Origin: Ignavibacteriales bacterium | GTDB lineage: Bacteria; Bacteroidota; Ignavibacteria; Ignavibacteriales; Ignavibacteriaceae | Assembly: GCA_003538625.1 (NCBI GenBank) | Contig: DPRR01000023.1 | Coordinates: forward strand, 1 to 64,000 | Reading direction: 5' to 3' | Length of the DNA: 64,000 nucleotides | Program-made: the position numbers and the translations under genes | The notes under the pieces: generated by a model | The model's database searches: none | What the model was told of the DNA's origin: nothing | The model's input: only the letters and a program-made list of their open reading frames with translations | In this document: piece after piece, positions 25,287-34,537 of the stretch | Position numbering within the stretch: the first letter of the stretch is position 1 | How the letters are laid out: each line of letters begins with the position of its first letter

Positions 25287-26513
25287 CTAATCATCACTTA
25301 TTTCAACGATACAGCATAGTCCGTGCCCGCATCCAAGTCCATCTGGTAGATTTATTTCCAGGTTTCTTAAAACGCAGGCTACCTGTGGTCCCATTATATT
25401 TGCCCAAAAATGATCTACCGGAAAACGCTGGCTATTTCTGTAAAGCCAGGCGAGCATCTTTAAATCTTCTGCCAGTTCGCCTGTTGTTGATTCAATTAAT
25501 TCTTTAATAAGTTTATTATTGGTCTCATTAAGGGCAAGACAAAAGCTTACTACAATTTTCCATTTATCGGCAATAGTATTAATTCGGTTCAGCACTTCCG
25601 GGTATTTTTCTTTATACGGTTCAAGAAAAGAAAAATCTGGTTGTAGCTCCTCAAGTTTACTTTCATAATCCATATCAAACAATCTGTTAACTTGATAACG
25701 AAGTGGCTGCGGTTTTTTATTATAATATCCCGTGTCAATATGTCTGCCAATTAGGATTGATCGATCTCTAAATATGATGTTTATTTTTTTGTTCAAATTT
25801 TTTGCAGTATCATTTAACAGCTCAGTTAAAGACTTACTGTCCCAGAATTTCACATAGTATGATTCTACTTCCGTAGAATTAGTCTTTTCAGGTAGATTTA
25901 ACCAGCCCATATTATATTGCAGCATCTTGTCATCATTGTTTTCCCAATAGCACGGCCACTCCGGTGAAAATTTTCCAAACAGATCTAAGACGAGATATGC
26001 TTTATCTGCAGTATGATTAAATACATTATAAACTAAATTTTTTAATTCCTTTTCTGTAAGATGTGAAGGTGATGAATACGTTGATAAATATATATCAAAA
26101 GCATTTTCTTTTAAGAATGGATAATCCTTTGATAAATCCGCTTGAATAAATTTCATATTTTTATTTTTAATATAAATAGATTTCCCCATATCTATCATCG
26201 CTTCTGAAATATCTAACCCTAAATAAGTTTCCACTTGCTTGGGATTTAATAAAAATTCATTCTTAGTCAGATTTTGAGTTGGTAAAATATGTGTGATAAG
26301 TTCAAAACCTTCGCCGCTGCCGCATCCAAAATCAGTAATTCTGATTTTATTTTTTCGCTGTTGTATCTCTGTAATAATAGGCTTCAATAAACTCTTTATC
26401 GATACATCCTCCCAATATTTTCTTGCATTATCTTTCTTTCCATATAAACCCCCTTTTTCAGGCCCGTAATAGCCAAGCTTAACGGCAGTTTCAAAAAATT
26501 CAGTTTTAATCAT
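25287..26513 (-). CDS. SAM-dependent methyltransferase
   Basis: This 408-aa cytosolic protein has a class I methyltransferase core. Motif I is ITDFGCGSGEGFELI (about 60-75), followed by a post-I acidic loop in YLGLDISEAMIDMG, and a motif II-like LSKDYPFLKENAFDIYLSTY. The C-terminal 150 residues are extra and end with GLGCGHGLCCIVEISDD, which holds several Cys and His residues that may bind metal. The substrate is unknown. AAAGGA precedes the ATG, and terminator copy E follows. Confidence 0.8.
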   Translation of the reverse strand: MIKTEFFETAVKLGYYGPEKGGLYGKKDNARKYWEDVSIKSLLKPIITEIQQRKNKIRITDFGCGSGEGFELITHILPTQNLTKNEFLLNPKQVETYLGLDISEAMIDMGKSIYIKNKNMKFIQADLSKDYPFLKENAFDIYLSTYSSPSHLTEKELKNLVYNVFNHTADKAYLVLDLFGKFSPEWPCYWENNDDKMLQYNMGWLNLPEKTNSTEVESYYVKFWDSKSLTELLNDTAKNLNKKINIIFRDRSILIGRHIDTGYYNKKPQPLRYQVNRLFDMDYESKLEELQPDFSFLEPYKEKYPEVLNRINTIADKWKIVVSFCLALNETNNKLIKELIESTTGELAEDLKMLAWLYRNSQRFPVDHFWANIMGPQVACVLRNLEINLPDGLGCGHGLCCIVEISDD

Positions 26514-27155
26514 TTTTTCCTTTTCGATTTACTGGAAGTCAATTTTTTTATTTAATAAAACCTAATTTATTTTATTTTCTTTAAGATTAAATAGCAAGTC
26601 TGTATTAATGGAACTTTTTCGATTGATCAATTTTATGCTGTTAAAAATAATGTGTTGTATCAACAAAATTATTTGGTTTACTTTACAACAAAATTGATTA
26701 CATTAAAATTCGTAACGCATAAAAAATAAAGCTGTTGTGCAACTAAAAGTATTCGCGGTTATAGCTTGACCATCAATATGGGATAATTTTTATTTTGGCT
26801 TGCCTATCTGACCTGAATGCAAGGTATGTAAGTTCAAGAAATTAGTAGTTATAATTACTTTATTCTCTTAAGAAAATCTTTCTAAATTCTTATTATCCCA
26901 CTTTTAATATCTCTCTCCCCGATCCAATCATAATAAAAGGCATAATAAGGGTGTGTAATTTTTGTGATGTATTAATATTTATGCCGCCAGTTCTGGCTAG
27001 TAGATTAACAAAATTGTGATGTAATATTTTCTTTACGTACTATAATTATTACTTGATATTAAAATACTTTCTTTATTAGGGGAAAATTTAGGGGTATAAA
27101 AATTGCTGACAACTTATTATTTACAATATGCAATTAAACATTAAAGAAATAAACT
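26514..27155. other. Non-coding gap between divergent genes
   Basis: No gene is visible in about 640 bp. The two flanking genes point outward, so promoters of both the methyltransferase and the DUF4382 lipoprotein should be here. A small CCAG/CTGG hairpin lies near 26990. Confidence 0.45.
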
Positions 27156-27935
27156 ATGCTTAAAATACAAAATCAGTTGTATAGGGGATTCTTTATCGTG
27201 GTGGTAGCATTATTTCTTTTTCAGTTTCAAGGCTGCAATTCAAACCTAAATAATCCGGATGGAGGCACTGTCTCTTTAAGTTTTGCTGCTAACGGATCTC
27301 TTAATAAAGCAAATCTAAATTCTATAGAACTTGATACTATAAAAATTTTGATCCGTGATGTTAAGTTAGAAAATGAATCTGATTCATCGGATGATGAGTT
27401 TGATTCTGGAATGCATTCTGGTCCGGGATCCGAGTATCGGTCAGAGGATGTTAAAGTTGGTTCTTTCGTCGTCTATCTTAATCTCAATGGTTTAACTACA
27501 GACTTTGCAGTAAACAATATACCTGCAGGGACATATAATGAGATTAAATTTAAGATACATCAGATTAAGGGCTCTGAAGTTCCTACTGATCCTGAATTTA
27601 AAGATGGTGATGATGAATATCATCGCTATTCAGTCATAGTTAAAGGTAAATATAATTCAGTTCCATTTATTTATAAATCGCGCAAATCAGCACATCAAAA
27701 AGTCAGACTAGATTCTTTACTGATAGTTCAGGAAAACTCAGTCACCAATTTATCGATTTCTGTTGATCCTGCAAGTTGGTTTATGGATGGACAAACAGAA
27801 CTTGATCCGACTGATTCATCAAATACACAAATTATCGATAATAATATAGCCAGATCTTTTAAGAGTGCATTCAAGGATGATGATCACGATGGTCAGTGCG
27901 ATGATCATTACGGCGGCGGACATCATCAACGCTGA
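27156..27935 (+). CDS. DUF4382 lipoprotein
   Basis: This 259-aa protein has a lipoprotein signal: a hydrophobic stretch then FQFQGC, with the lipid-bearing Cys at about residue 27. The domain from about 35 to 205 matches DUF4382 by pattern: GTVSLSFAANGSLNKANLNS, then IELDTIKILIRDVKLE and a later FAVNNIPAGTYNEIKFKI. An acidic, serine-rich insert (about 70-95) and a His/Asp-rich tail (DDDHDGQCDDHYGGGHH) suggest divalent metal binding. It is probably outer-membrane anchored. It is followed 86 bp later by the bactofilin gene in the same direction. Confidence 0.85.
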   Translation: MLKIQNQLYRGFFIVVVALFLFQFQGCNSNLNNPDGGTVSLSFAANGSLNKANLNSIELDTIKILIRDVKLENESDSSDDEFDSGMHSGPGSEYRSEDVKVGSFVVYLNLNGLTTDFAVNNIPAGTYNEIKFKIHQIKGSEVPTDPEFKDGDDEYHRYSVIVKGKYNSVPFIYKSRKSAHQKVRLDSLLIVQENSVTNLSISVDPASWFMDGQTELDPTDSSNTQIIDNNIARSFKSAFKDDDHDGQCDDHYGGGHHQR

Positions 27936-28021
27936 TAACGTTAGTATAATTTACGTATGCCGTACTAATTATAAATGTGCGGCTTTAATTAAATAATTTT
28001 CATTTTTTTGGAGTAAAAACT

Positions 28022-28444
28022 ATGTTAAAAAGTTATTCACCCGAAGTAACAAATACAGATGAGATTACCATAATCAGCAATGGTGTAAAAATAGAAGGAA
28101 AAATTAATAGCAGCGGCAATATTAGGGTAGATGGTGAAGTACAGGGTGATATCATATCTCAAAGTAATGTTACCGTTGGTCAAAGTGGAAAAGTAAATGG
28201 TAAGATCGAAGCGAAGGTAATTACAGTCGGTGGATCTGTATTGGGTACTGCGTCTGCAAAAGAAAAATTGGTACTTGAATCTAAATCAATTTTCACTGGT
28301 GATTTATTCACTAAAATTTTAGTAGTTGAAGACGGTGCCAAATTTGATGGTAACAGCAAAATGAGTGGGCAAAAAAATAATTTGGAAATTAAAGAAAACA
28401 TTGCTGTTAATAATAAAGGCAGCCAGGAATTTTTAAATAAGTAA
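28022..28444 (+). CDS. Bactofilin
   Basis: This 140-aa protein is a bactofilin, a polymer-forming cytoskeletal protein. The central right-handed beta-helix repeats are visible: ITIISNGVKIEGKINSSG, then IRVDGEVQGDIISQSN and VTVGQSGKVNGKIEA. The N- and C-terminal tails are short and disordered. Such proteins scaffold cell-wall or surface structures at the inner membrane. TTGGAG precedes the ATG. It is co-oriented with the DUF4382 lipoprotein. Confidence 0.93.
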   Translation: MLKSYSPEVTNTDEITIISNGVKIEGKINSSGNIRVDGEVQGDIISQSNVTVGQSGKVNGKIEAKVITVGGSVLGTASAKEKLVLESKSIFTGDLFTKILVVEDGAKFDGNSKMSGQKNNLEIKENIAVNNKGSQEFLNK

Positions 28445-28780
28445 TATTTATTCTTTTGTTTCTTACAACTCTCTATTCAGCAATCTAAATAGATATAAAA
28501 GCTGTCCATTGTTCAGCTATGAGCAACTCGCCTTTCACTTTATTAAATTAATTTTCATTTTTTAAAACACCGATATCCTCACCTTTTCTTCTCGATAAGT
28601 TCTAATATTGCTTGCTGTTAAACATTCATTCTAATTTTTATGTCTCTACTGTCTAATCGATAAGAATATCTTAATTAATATCTTCCAATTCCTCTAGTAT
28701 TTACTGGCATGCTTATTGTCAAGGATAATTGACAATAAGTCATATTTAATAATTTTCATTAATAATACTGGAATTCAATT
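28445..28780. other. Non-coding gap
   Basis: I see no gene here. ATTGTCAAGGATAATTGACAAT around 28716-28737 is a loose inverted repeat (ATTGTCAA and TTGACAAT) just upstream of the lipoprotein gene at 28781 and could be a regulatory site. Confidence 0.45.
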
Positions 28781-29122
28781 ATGAAAAACTTTTTTAAGTT
28801 TTTAGGTGTCCTGTTTTTACTTATATCTTTTATCGCCTGTTCTGATGAACCACCTTCATTCAGGGTTAAAAATGAATATACTGCAAAAGTGAATTTTCAA
28901 ATTAAAACCACCGCCAATACTGAAAATATAAACGATGTACAGTCGGGTACAGTTACTGATTATAAAGAAGTTGCTGAAGGTAGGGTTGAAATCACAGCTG
29001 AAATTCAGGGGCTCACTGATGAACCTACTGGTGTGTTTAATGCAGAACGTGATAATAACTATACTTTAGTTGTAACAAACGAGAATCCACCTAAAGTAAG
29101 AATAGATGTCTCCAATAAATAA
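28781..29122 (+). CDS. Small lipoprotein of unknown function
   Basis: This 113-aa protein carries a lipoprotein signal peptide with lipobox SFIAC (Cys at about residue 21). The mature part is a small beta-rich domain (FRVKNEYTAKVNFQIKTT and VEGRVEITAEIQG-like strands) without a recognised family. It is likely anchored in the outer or inner membrane facing the periplasm. There is no clear Shine-Dalgarno site, common in this genome. An inverted repeat (29153-29173) follows and may be its terminator. Confidence 0.75.
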   Translation: MKNFFKFLGVLFLLISFIACSDEPPSFRVKNEYTAKVNFQIKTTANTENINDVQSGTVTDYKEVAEGRVEITAEIQGLTDEPTGVFNAERDNNYTLVVTNENPPKVRIDVSNK

Positions 29123-29152
29123 CAAAGTAGTCTTAAAATCATAATGTAGTTT

Positions 29153-29173
29153 GAATCCCGTCCTACGGGATTC
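29153..29173 (+). terminator. Perfect inverted repeat, possible terminator
   Basis: GAATCCCGT (29153-29161) and ACGGGATTC (29165-29173) form a 9-bp perfect stem with a 3-nt loop, 30 bp after the lipoprotein stop. A T-tract does not follow (GACTATTC), so it could instead be a transcript-stabilising hairpin or a small repeat. Confidence 0.5.
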
Positions 29174-29423
29174 GACTATTCAAAATTAAAAGTTAATCAG
29201 ATACCTTCATTCTTTTTATAATCGTGTGAAGTGAAACCGACTCCTGACTTTCACAGCTAAAGTAAAAATAACGCCTTCGGATATTCTCCGGATAACTTTC
29301 ATCGAATGTATATTTTTCCAGGCACTTAAACTAACTTAGTATAGCAGATTTTTGTAATTTTAAATCGTGACTAAAATGAGATGAAAAGGGATAAGTTTTA
29401 TCTTTGAAATGTTTATTCTTTAG

Positions 29424-29497
29424 TCGGAACGGCGGGATTTGAACCCGCGACCCCTTGAACCCCATTCAAGTACGCTACCGGACTGCGCCACGTTCCG
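29424..29497 (-). tRNA. tRNA-Pro (GGG)
   Basis: The minus strand folds into a full cloverleaf: acceptor CGGAACG/CGTTCCG with discriminator A, a D arm, anticodon stem CTTGA/TCAAG enclosing loop ATGGGGT (anticodon GGG), and T arm GCGGG-TTCAAAT-CCCGC. CCA is not encoded. It lies just upstream of the MerR gene's 3' end. Confidence 0.95.
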
Positions 29498-29501
29498 AAT
29501 A

Positions 29502-29894
29502 TTATAATTTTGAAACTAAAAGTTCTAATAAACTTTTAACTTCTTCAAGATCTTTTTGTAAAGCTGTTTTTTCTCTTTTTGTTTTTTGTGGTTCAAGTTC
29601 ATCAGTTGTTTCTTTTTCACTCTCAACTGATTGAAATACTTTATCTGGAGCAAAGTTTTCCATTATTTTTTTTGCGCCTTCAATTGTGTATTTGCGTTCT
29701 CTTAACAAAGTTTTAATGTGAAGAATTAACTGAATATCTTTGTTAGTATAAATCCTGTTGCCTGCCCTGTTCTTTTGTGGTCTTAACTGCTCGAACTCAG
29801 TCTCCCAATATCTAAGAACATATTGCTCTATGTTTGTAATCTTACTTACTTCACTAATAGAATAGTAAAGTTTTTTTATCGATAAATCCTTCAT
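29502..29894 (-). CDS. MerR-family transcription regulator
   Basis: This 130-aa protein has an N-terminal MerR winged helix: LYYSISEVSKITNIEQYVLR, then YWETEFEQLRPQKNRAGNR and YTNKDIQLILHIKTLL. The C-terminal 40 residues form a charged coiled coil (EVKSLLELLVSKL) used for dimerisation. No effector-binding cysteines are seen. This short type, often called HTH_17-like or SoxR-less MerR, is widespread in Bacteroidota-related genomes next to tRNA genes. The target is unknown. Confidence 0.9.
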   Translation of the reverse strand: MKDLSIKKLYYSISEVSKITNIEQYVLRYWETEFEQLRPQKNRAGNRIYTNKDIQLILHIKTLLRERKYTIEGAKKIMENFAPDKVFQSVESEKETTDELEPQKTKREKTALQKDLEEVKSLLELLVSKL

Positions 29895-30061
29895 AGGCTT
29901 CTTAAAATTGTTTAATCGAAAATAACTAATCTGCTTATTAATATCAACTTTACAGAATTATTTAATTTTAATATTAGTAAATCTAACTAACCTTCATAAT
30001 TAAGATATTTAACATAGATAAGTACACAAACTGAATAGTAATATTAAAAAACAAATTCGAT

Positions 30062-30487
30062 TCATCTTATTATTTTTTTTAATAGATAAGCAGCTGCAAG
30101 ATAACTGTTTTCTTTGAATCCCGAAATATAACCATTTGTATTTTTTGCGGTTAATAGGGTTTGCCTATAATCTTCTCTATTGGCAAGATGTGATAAATGC
30201 ACTTCGATTTTAGGAATTTTGCAGATTTCAAGGGCATCCATCATTGCTATAGAAGTATGGGCATATGCCCCTGGATTAATTATTAGTCCATCAAAATTCT
30301 CATCGGCGCTCTGGATTTTTGAAACAAGTTCACCTTCAACATTTGACTGAAACGAAGAAAATTCAAATTCTTTAAATTCATTTCTTAATAATTCGACAAT
30401 CTGATCCACATTAAAATTCGAGTAAATGGATTCATCTCTTTTAGAAAGTAAGTTTAGGTTTGGACCATTAATAACAAGAATCTTCAT
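30062..30487 (-). CDS. aroQ: Type II 3-dehydroquinate dehydratase
   Basis: This 141-aa enzyme catalyses the third step of the shikimate pathway (3-dehydroquinate to 3-dehydroshikimate). It shows the family signatures: NGPNLNLLSKRDESIYS with the catalytic Tyr/Arg loop, LIINPGAYAHTSIAMMDAL, and EVHLSHLANREDYRQ with the catalytic His. The length fits the dodecameric type II enzymes. Its start overlaps the upstream 90-aa gene by 4 bp, so they are translationally coupled. Confidence 0.95.
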   Translation of the reverse strand: MKILVINGPNLNLLSKRDESIYSNFNVDQIVELLRNEFKEFEFSSFQSNVEGELVSKIQSADENFDGLIINPGAYAHTSIAMMDALEICKIPKIEVHLSHLANREDYRQTLLTAKNTNGYISGFKENSYLAAAYLLKKIIR

Positions 30488-30756
30488 TTATTGTCTCCCA
30501 TTTCTTCAATAAGCTCTCTTATTTTGGGATTAAGATATATTTCATCGACGCCAAGTTCCTTAAGTGCTACAGAAAGTATCATTGCTTTTCTTTGAAGATT
30601 AGCATTTTTATTTATAACAATTACTTTGCTTTCTTTTAAAAGGCAATATCCACCTTTAAAATCACCTTTTTCAAATCTTACCGTTGCTCCAAGCTGACCA
30701 GCAACTGATCTTAGATCTTGAATAATTTCTTCAAACTCTTTCTCTTTTAATTTCAT
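30484..30756 (-). CDS. Conserved hypothetical protein (90 aa)
   Basis: This small soluble protein begins MKLKEKEFEEIIQDLRSVA, then has a compact alpha/beta body with VRFEKGDFKGGYCLLKE and IVINKNANLQRKAMIL. It is not a family I can name. Its 4-bp overlap with aroQ and closeness to the membrane gene upstream (13 bp) suggest an operon. The pattern 'xxKGGxCxxxxxxxxxINK' recurs in Bacteroidota-type proteins adjacent to aroQ or recombinase genes, but a function is not known. Confidence 0.7.
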   Translation of the reverse strand: MKLKEKEFEEIIQDLRSVAGQLGATVRFEKGDFKGGYCLLKESKVIVINKNANLQRKAMILSVALKELGVDEIYLNPKIRELIEEMGDNK

Positions 30757-30769
30757 ACAGAATTTTATT

Positions 30770-31285
30770 TCAATCTTTTTTAGTTAACGGTTGAAATACT
30801 ATAAAATAGTAAAATGAAAGATAGGTTAAAATTGCTACAATTGAATAACTGCTTAGCTCTTTTATTCTGTCTCTTAGGAGACTAATGATCACATTTGAAT
30901 CAAATGAGGATGATTGAAGCATTAGGATAACCTTTAAATCTATAGACATAAGATAAACTTCAAAAGGCATTGTGATTATTACTGCTACGAGTATGATGAA
31001 TAACCATCCGTTATTTCTGAGATTTATTTTTGACGTAACAAAAAACAAAATTGTAGCGACAATCATAAAAATAAATGCCAAAAAGTGGACTACAATTGCT
31101 GGCATTATCGCGAATAAAATACCTTCAATATTACTATCATTGATAAAACTTTTAACAACTAAATCCGGACCCTCAAAAATTCGATAGATCAGAAATAATC
31201 TTGATAGATAAGAACCAATCCAAATAGAGGCAGACATTAACGATAAAACCGAAAATATTTTTGATAATGTTGAGAGTTTTTGCAT
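30770..31285 (-). CDS. Unknown integral membrane protein
   Basis: This 171-aa protein has four predicted membrane helices: about 10-30, 58-85, 92-112 and 147-165. The motif SASIWIGSYLSRLF and the HFLAF segment resemble DUF4149-type heme or copper-related membrane proteins, but the match is weak. It is the first gene of a unit with the 90-aa protein and aroQ. Confidence 0.6.
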   Translation of the reverse strand: MQKLSTLSKIFSVLSLMSASIWIGSYLSRLFLIYRIFEGPDLVVKSFINDSNIEGILFAIMPAIVVHFLAFIFMIVATILFFVTSKINLRNNGWLFIILVAVIITMPFEVYLMSIDLKVILMLQSSSFDSNVIISLLRDRIKELSSYSIVAILTYLSFYYFIVFQPLTKKD

Positions 31286-31612
31286 AATTTATTCTTAAAG
31301 ATTATTACGAAAATAATTAAAAATACTGATACATCCTTTTGAATTATATATCAGTTCTTTATTAAGTCATAATAAGTAAAGTGAAAAATAATTTGAAGTA
31401 AATAAATTTCTAAAACAACGAGCTAAAAATGGGAGCATACTAAGATAATTATTAATTTTTTATTTCAAACTTTTTCATAAGTCACGTAGCTACTTAGTCT
31501 GAGTATGTCTTTATTATGATTTTAAGATGATACAAAGTAAAATATATAATATTATAGTTTATTATTTATAAAATAAAGAGTTAAGTTATATATCTAAATT
31601 ATTTTATAATAA
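31286..31612. other. Non-coding gap
   Basis: This AT-rich stretch lies downstream of nadB (minus strand) and upstream of the membrane gene. No gene or strong hairpin is visible. Confidence 0.45.
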
Positions 31613-33238
31613 TTATTCTTTAACATTTTTTAAAACTGTATTTTCTATTTTCCCTGAAGAGTATAAATTTGGATAATCGAGTGTGTAATGTAAGCCTCTG
31701 CTCTCTTTTCTCATTTTTGCTGATTTAATTATTGTATGGGAGCACGTTATTAAATTTCTTAGCTCAAGAATTTCTTTAAATACCCTGGTTTTCTTGTATA
31801 ATTCTTCTGTCTCATTATAAATATTGTGGATCCTTTTTGCGGCTCTTTCTAATCTAAGATCCGAACGAACGATTCCAACATAATCCCACATTGTTTGTTT
31901 CACCTCATTAAAACTGTGTGTTATCAGTACCTTTTCATCATGTGATAACGTACCTGAGTCATCCCAATCAGATAGTTCTGGAATTTTGATATCACTTCCA
32001 TTTATGTGCTCTTTAATGGTACCTGCGCATCTGAATGCATAGACAAGTGCTTCCAAAAGTGAGTTACTAGCTAATCTATTAGCACCATGAACACCAGTCA
32101 TTGTAACTTCCCCGCTTGCATACAAACCATTTAGTGAAGTTTGTCCTCTTAAATTAACTACAATTCCTCCACAAGCATAGTGAGCTGCGGGAACAACAGG
32201 AATAAAATCTTTAGTTATATCAATTCCGTGTTTTAAACAAGTTGTGTAAATATTAGGAAAGTGATGAATAATATCTTGTGACTTTTTATGCGTCAAATCC
32301 AAATAAACACACTCATCTCCGCGTTTTTTCAATTCACTATCTATTGCTCGCGCAACGATATCCCTTGGGGCTAGTTCCTTTCTAGGATCATAATTCATCA
32401 TGAAAAGATTACCACCTTTTGTACGGAGTAAACCACCAAATCCTCTCACTGCTTCAGATATCAAAAATGATCTTCCGTCAAAATCTGAATTTGAATTTTT
32501 TGTAAAAAACGATGTTGGATGAAATTGTATAAACTCCATATTAGCAATCTCAACTCCAGCCCTGTAAGCCATTGCAAATCCATCACCAGTGGCAATTAGT
32601 GGATTAGTTGTATGAAGGTAAACCTGACCAAGTCCGCCTGTAGCCAGAACGGTAGCTTTTGCGGTGATTTTGACCACTACATTATTTGAAGTATCCAAGA
32701 TGTATGCTCCCCAACAGTTTTTATTTTCACCAATTGATTTTGCTTCATTAAATATATTGTGCTCTGTTAAAAGATCAATAGCAATAGCGTCTTCATAAAT
32801 TTTAATATTGTTCTTTTCTTCCACAGAATGAATTAATGCCCTCTCAATCTCCTGTCCGGTTAAATCTTTTGAATGCAAAATTCTGGACATTGAGTGTCCT
32901 CCTTCTCTTGCAAGATCAAAACTGTCACCAATTTTAGTAAACTTTGTTCCAATCTCAATTAAGTCTTTAATTCTTTCCGGACCCTCTTTTACCATTGATT
33001 CCACTGCTTCTTTGTCACATAATCCTGCTCCAGCAATTAGAGTATCTGCAACATGTTTTTCGAAAGAATCTTTTGGATCAATTACAGAAGCAATCCCCCC
33101 TTGAGCATAATTTGTGTTTGATTCTGCTTTATTTTTCTTTGTCACAAGAACAACATCAGCATACTCGGAGATTTTAAGAGCTGCAAATAAACCTGCAATT
33201 CCACTTCCGATGACAAGTACATCTGTTTTAATAGACAT
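31613..33238 (-). CDS. nadB: L-aspartate oxidase
   Basis: This 541-aa flavoenzyme oxidises L-aspartate to iminoaspartate in de novo NAD synthesis. The N-terminal FAD-binding motif is VIGSGIAGLFAALKI (about 9-23). The capping domain contains SNTNYAQGGIA, IEFIQFHPTSF-type segments (here MEFIQFHPTS), and DGRSFLISEAVRGFGG; later HYACGGIVV and GLYASGEV signatures are present. The length matches the family. No nadA or nadC is next to it in this window. Confidence 0.95.
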   Translation of the reverse strand: MSIKTDVLVIGSGIAGLFAALKISEYADVVLVTKKNKAESNTNYAQGGIASVIDPKDSFEKHVADTLIAGAGLCDKEAVESMVKEGPERIKDLIEIGTKFTKIGDSFDLAREGGHSMSRILHSKDLTGQEIERALIHSVEEKNNIKIYEDAIAIDLLTEHNIFNEAKSIGENKNCWGAYILDTSNNVVVKITAKATVLATGGLGQVYLHTTNPLIATGDGFAMAYRAGVEIANMEFIQFHPTSFFTKNSNSDFDGRSFLISEAVRGFGGLLRTKGGNLFMMNYDPRKELAPRDIVARAIDSELKKRGDECVYLDLTHKKSQDIIHHFPNIYTTCLKHGIDITKDFIPVVPAAHYACGGIVVNLRGQTSLNGLYASGEVTMTGVHGANRLASNSLLEALVYAFRCAGTIKEHINGSDIKIPELSDWDDSGTLSHDEKVLITHSFNEVKQTMWDYVGIVRSDLRLERAAKRIHNIYNETEELYKKTRVFKEILELRNLITCSHTIIKSAKMRKESRGLHYTLDYPNLYSSGKIENTVLKNVKE

Positions 33239-33304
33239 TTTAATTCCGGTATTATTTATAAAGGATGGATTAAAATAATTAAATAACTGAAATAAAAAAC
33301 AGGA

Positions 33305-34018
33305 TTAAATTATAAATATAAATTTTGTTGAGATTAGAAGTACAGAAAACCAGATAAAACCCAATGCGATCGAAATTAAAATAGAATACAATCGGGCGGA
33401 AGTTATAATAAAATTAACTCGATATATCAGGTAAAATGACCAGAGAATACATATAAACTCAAATCCGATTAATATATAAGTTATTAATGGTTTAATCTGA
33501 AAAGGGAAAGGATTGTTAGAAAAAATATCCGCTCCAAGTACGACCAGTTCTACCGGAAAAATAAATACAAGAGCAAATAAATACGGAACAAATGAATAAG
33601 AGGTTGTTGAATAAATATCCTTAAATCTTAATTGAAACTTTTGTTTTTTGTAAACACTTTTTTGTACTAACGAAAAAATATTTAACAACAAAAAAGTAAT
33701 AATTAATATTAATCCCAGACTTAACATGAATGAGGATGAAACACCATTTAACCCCAATTGCGGTACTGAAAAAAATCTTGCAATTATTAAATTTTTTACT
33801 GCGATCAAAAAAGTTAATATCAGAATAAAATTTTTATGTTCGGCAAATAGTATCAGTCTAAAAGCTTTTGAAGGTTCTTCAATGATCAATTGAATTGTAT
33901 TCCACAGATCAATATTTACAACTCGTTCTCTTAGATATGATTTACATTCTTCACAGATGCTTTTGTAAACGGGATTTAGATGATTACATTTTTTACATTT
34001 TGAATGTTCAAATAGCAT
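33305..34018 (-). CDS. Yip1-like membrane protein with zinc ribbon
   Basis: This 237-aa protein opens with a zinc ribbon, CKKCNHLN ... CEECKSYL (about residues 8-26). It continues with five or six membrane helices from about residue 45 in the style of bacterial Yip1/YIF1 domain proteins (EEPSKAFRLILFAEHKNF amphipathic segment before the first helix). These proteins are of uncertain function in bacteria. It lies 12 bp downstream of the DUF5683 gene and is probably co-transcribed with parB. Confidence 0.8.
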   Translation of the reverse strand: MLFEHSKCKKCNHLNPVYKSICEECKSYLRERVVNIDLWNTIQLIIEEPSKAFRLILFAEHKNFILILTFLIAVKNLIIARFFSVPQLGLNGVSSSFMLSLGLILIITFLLLNIFSLVQKSVYKKQKFQLRFKDIYSTTSYSFVPYLFALVFIFPVELVVLGADIFSNNPFPFQIKPLITYILIGFEFICILWSFYLIYRVNFIITSARLYSILISIALGFIWFSVLLISTKFIFII

Positions 34019-34030
34019 ATGGATTAGCTC

Positions 34031-34537
34031 TTAAAAATTTACCCTTACATTTAACATTTTTGTACCTGTTAAATTGTTTTCGCTAACATTAAAATCAAAT
34101 AGTTGTGCGTCAACATACGCATCAACAAGGTTTAGGAAATATGTTAACACTATATAAATCGCGAACTCATCACGTTGATCTCTATAAAAATTTCTATATT
34201 CTAGATTAAGTGATTCGCCATTTTGCACATATAAATCTTTATAATTTAAATAATTATTATTATTGTCTATCCAGGCATATACAAACCAACCCATAATTCC
34301 CCAAATTACCGGTGCTTTCCAGTAAGATTCATTATATATCTGACCCCAACCCGGAACTATTAGACTTCTTGCAACGGCTCCCCACGGAGACTTTTGCATA
34401 ATAAAAATATTAGAATTTACGGAGTTTGTATCTTGAATTGCAGTGGTATCCTGCTGCGAGAATCCACTGTAATTTAGTAGTAATAAGAGGATAAAACTTT
34501 TAATTGTATTTACTGTTAATGATTTCAAAAAGTTCAA
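34031..34537 (-). CDS. DUF5683 (P13-like) membrane protein
   Basis: This 168-aa protein has a signal peptide (about 1-27) and a DUF5683-type region: SPWGAVARSLIVPGWGQIYN, then SYWKAPVIWGIMGWFVYAWI and a final YFLNLVDAYVDAQLFDFNV segment. This family is typical of Bacteroidota and Ignavibacteriota and is predicted to sit in the envelope with two or three helices. Its start lies 38 bp inside the parB gene, and the Yip1-like gene follows 12 bp later. Confidence 0.9.
   Translation of the reverse strand: MNFLKSLTVNTIKSFILLLLLNYSGFSQQDTTAIQDTNSVNSNIFIMQKSPWGAVARSLIVPGWGQIYNESYWKAPVIWGIMGWFVYAWIDNNNNYLNYKDLYVQNGESLNLEYRNFYRDQRDEFAIYIVLTYFLNLVDAYVDAQLFDFNVSENNLTGTKMLNVRVNF

Noticed and set aside
31890..31910. 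parS-like TGTTTCACCTCA
   Set aside because: Only half of the 16-bp palindrome matches and it lies inside nadB.
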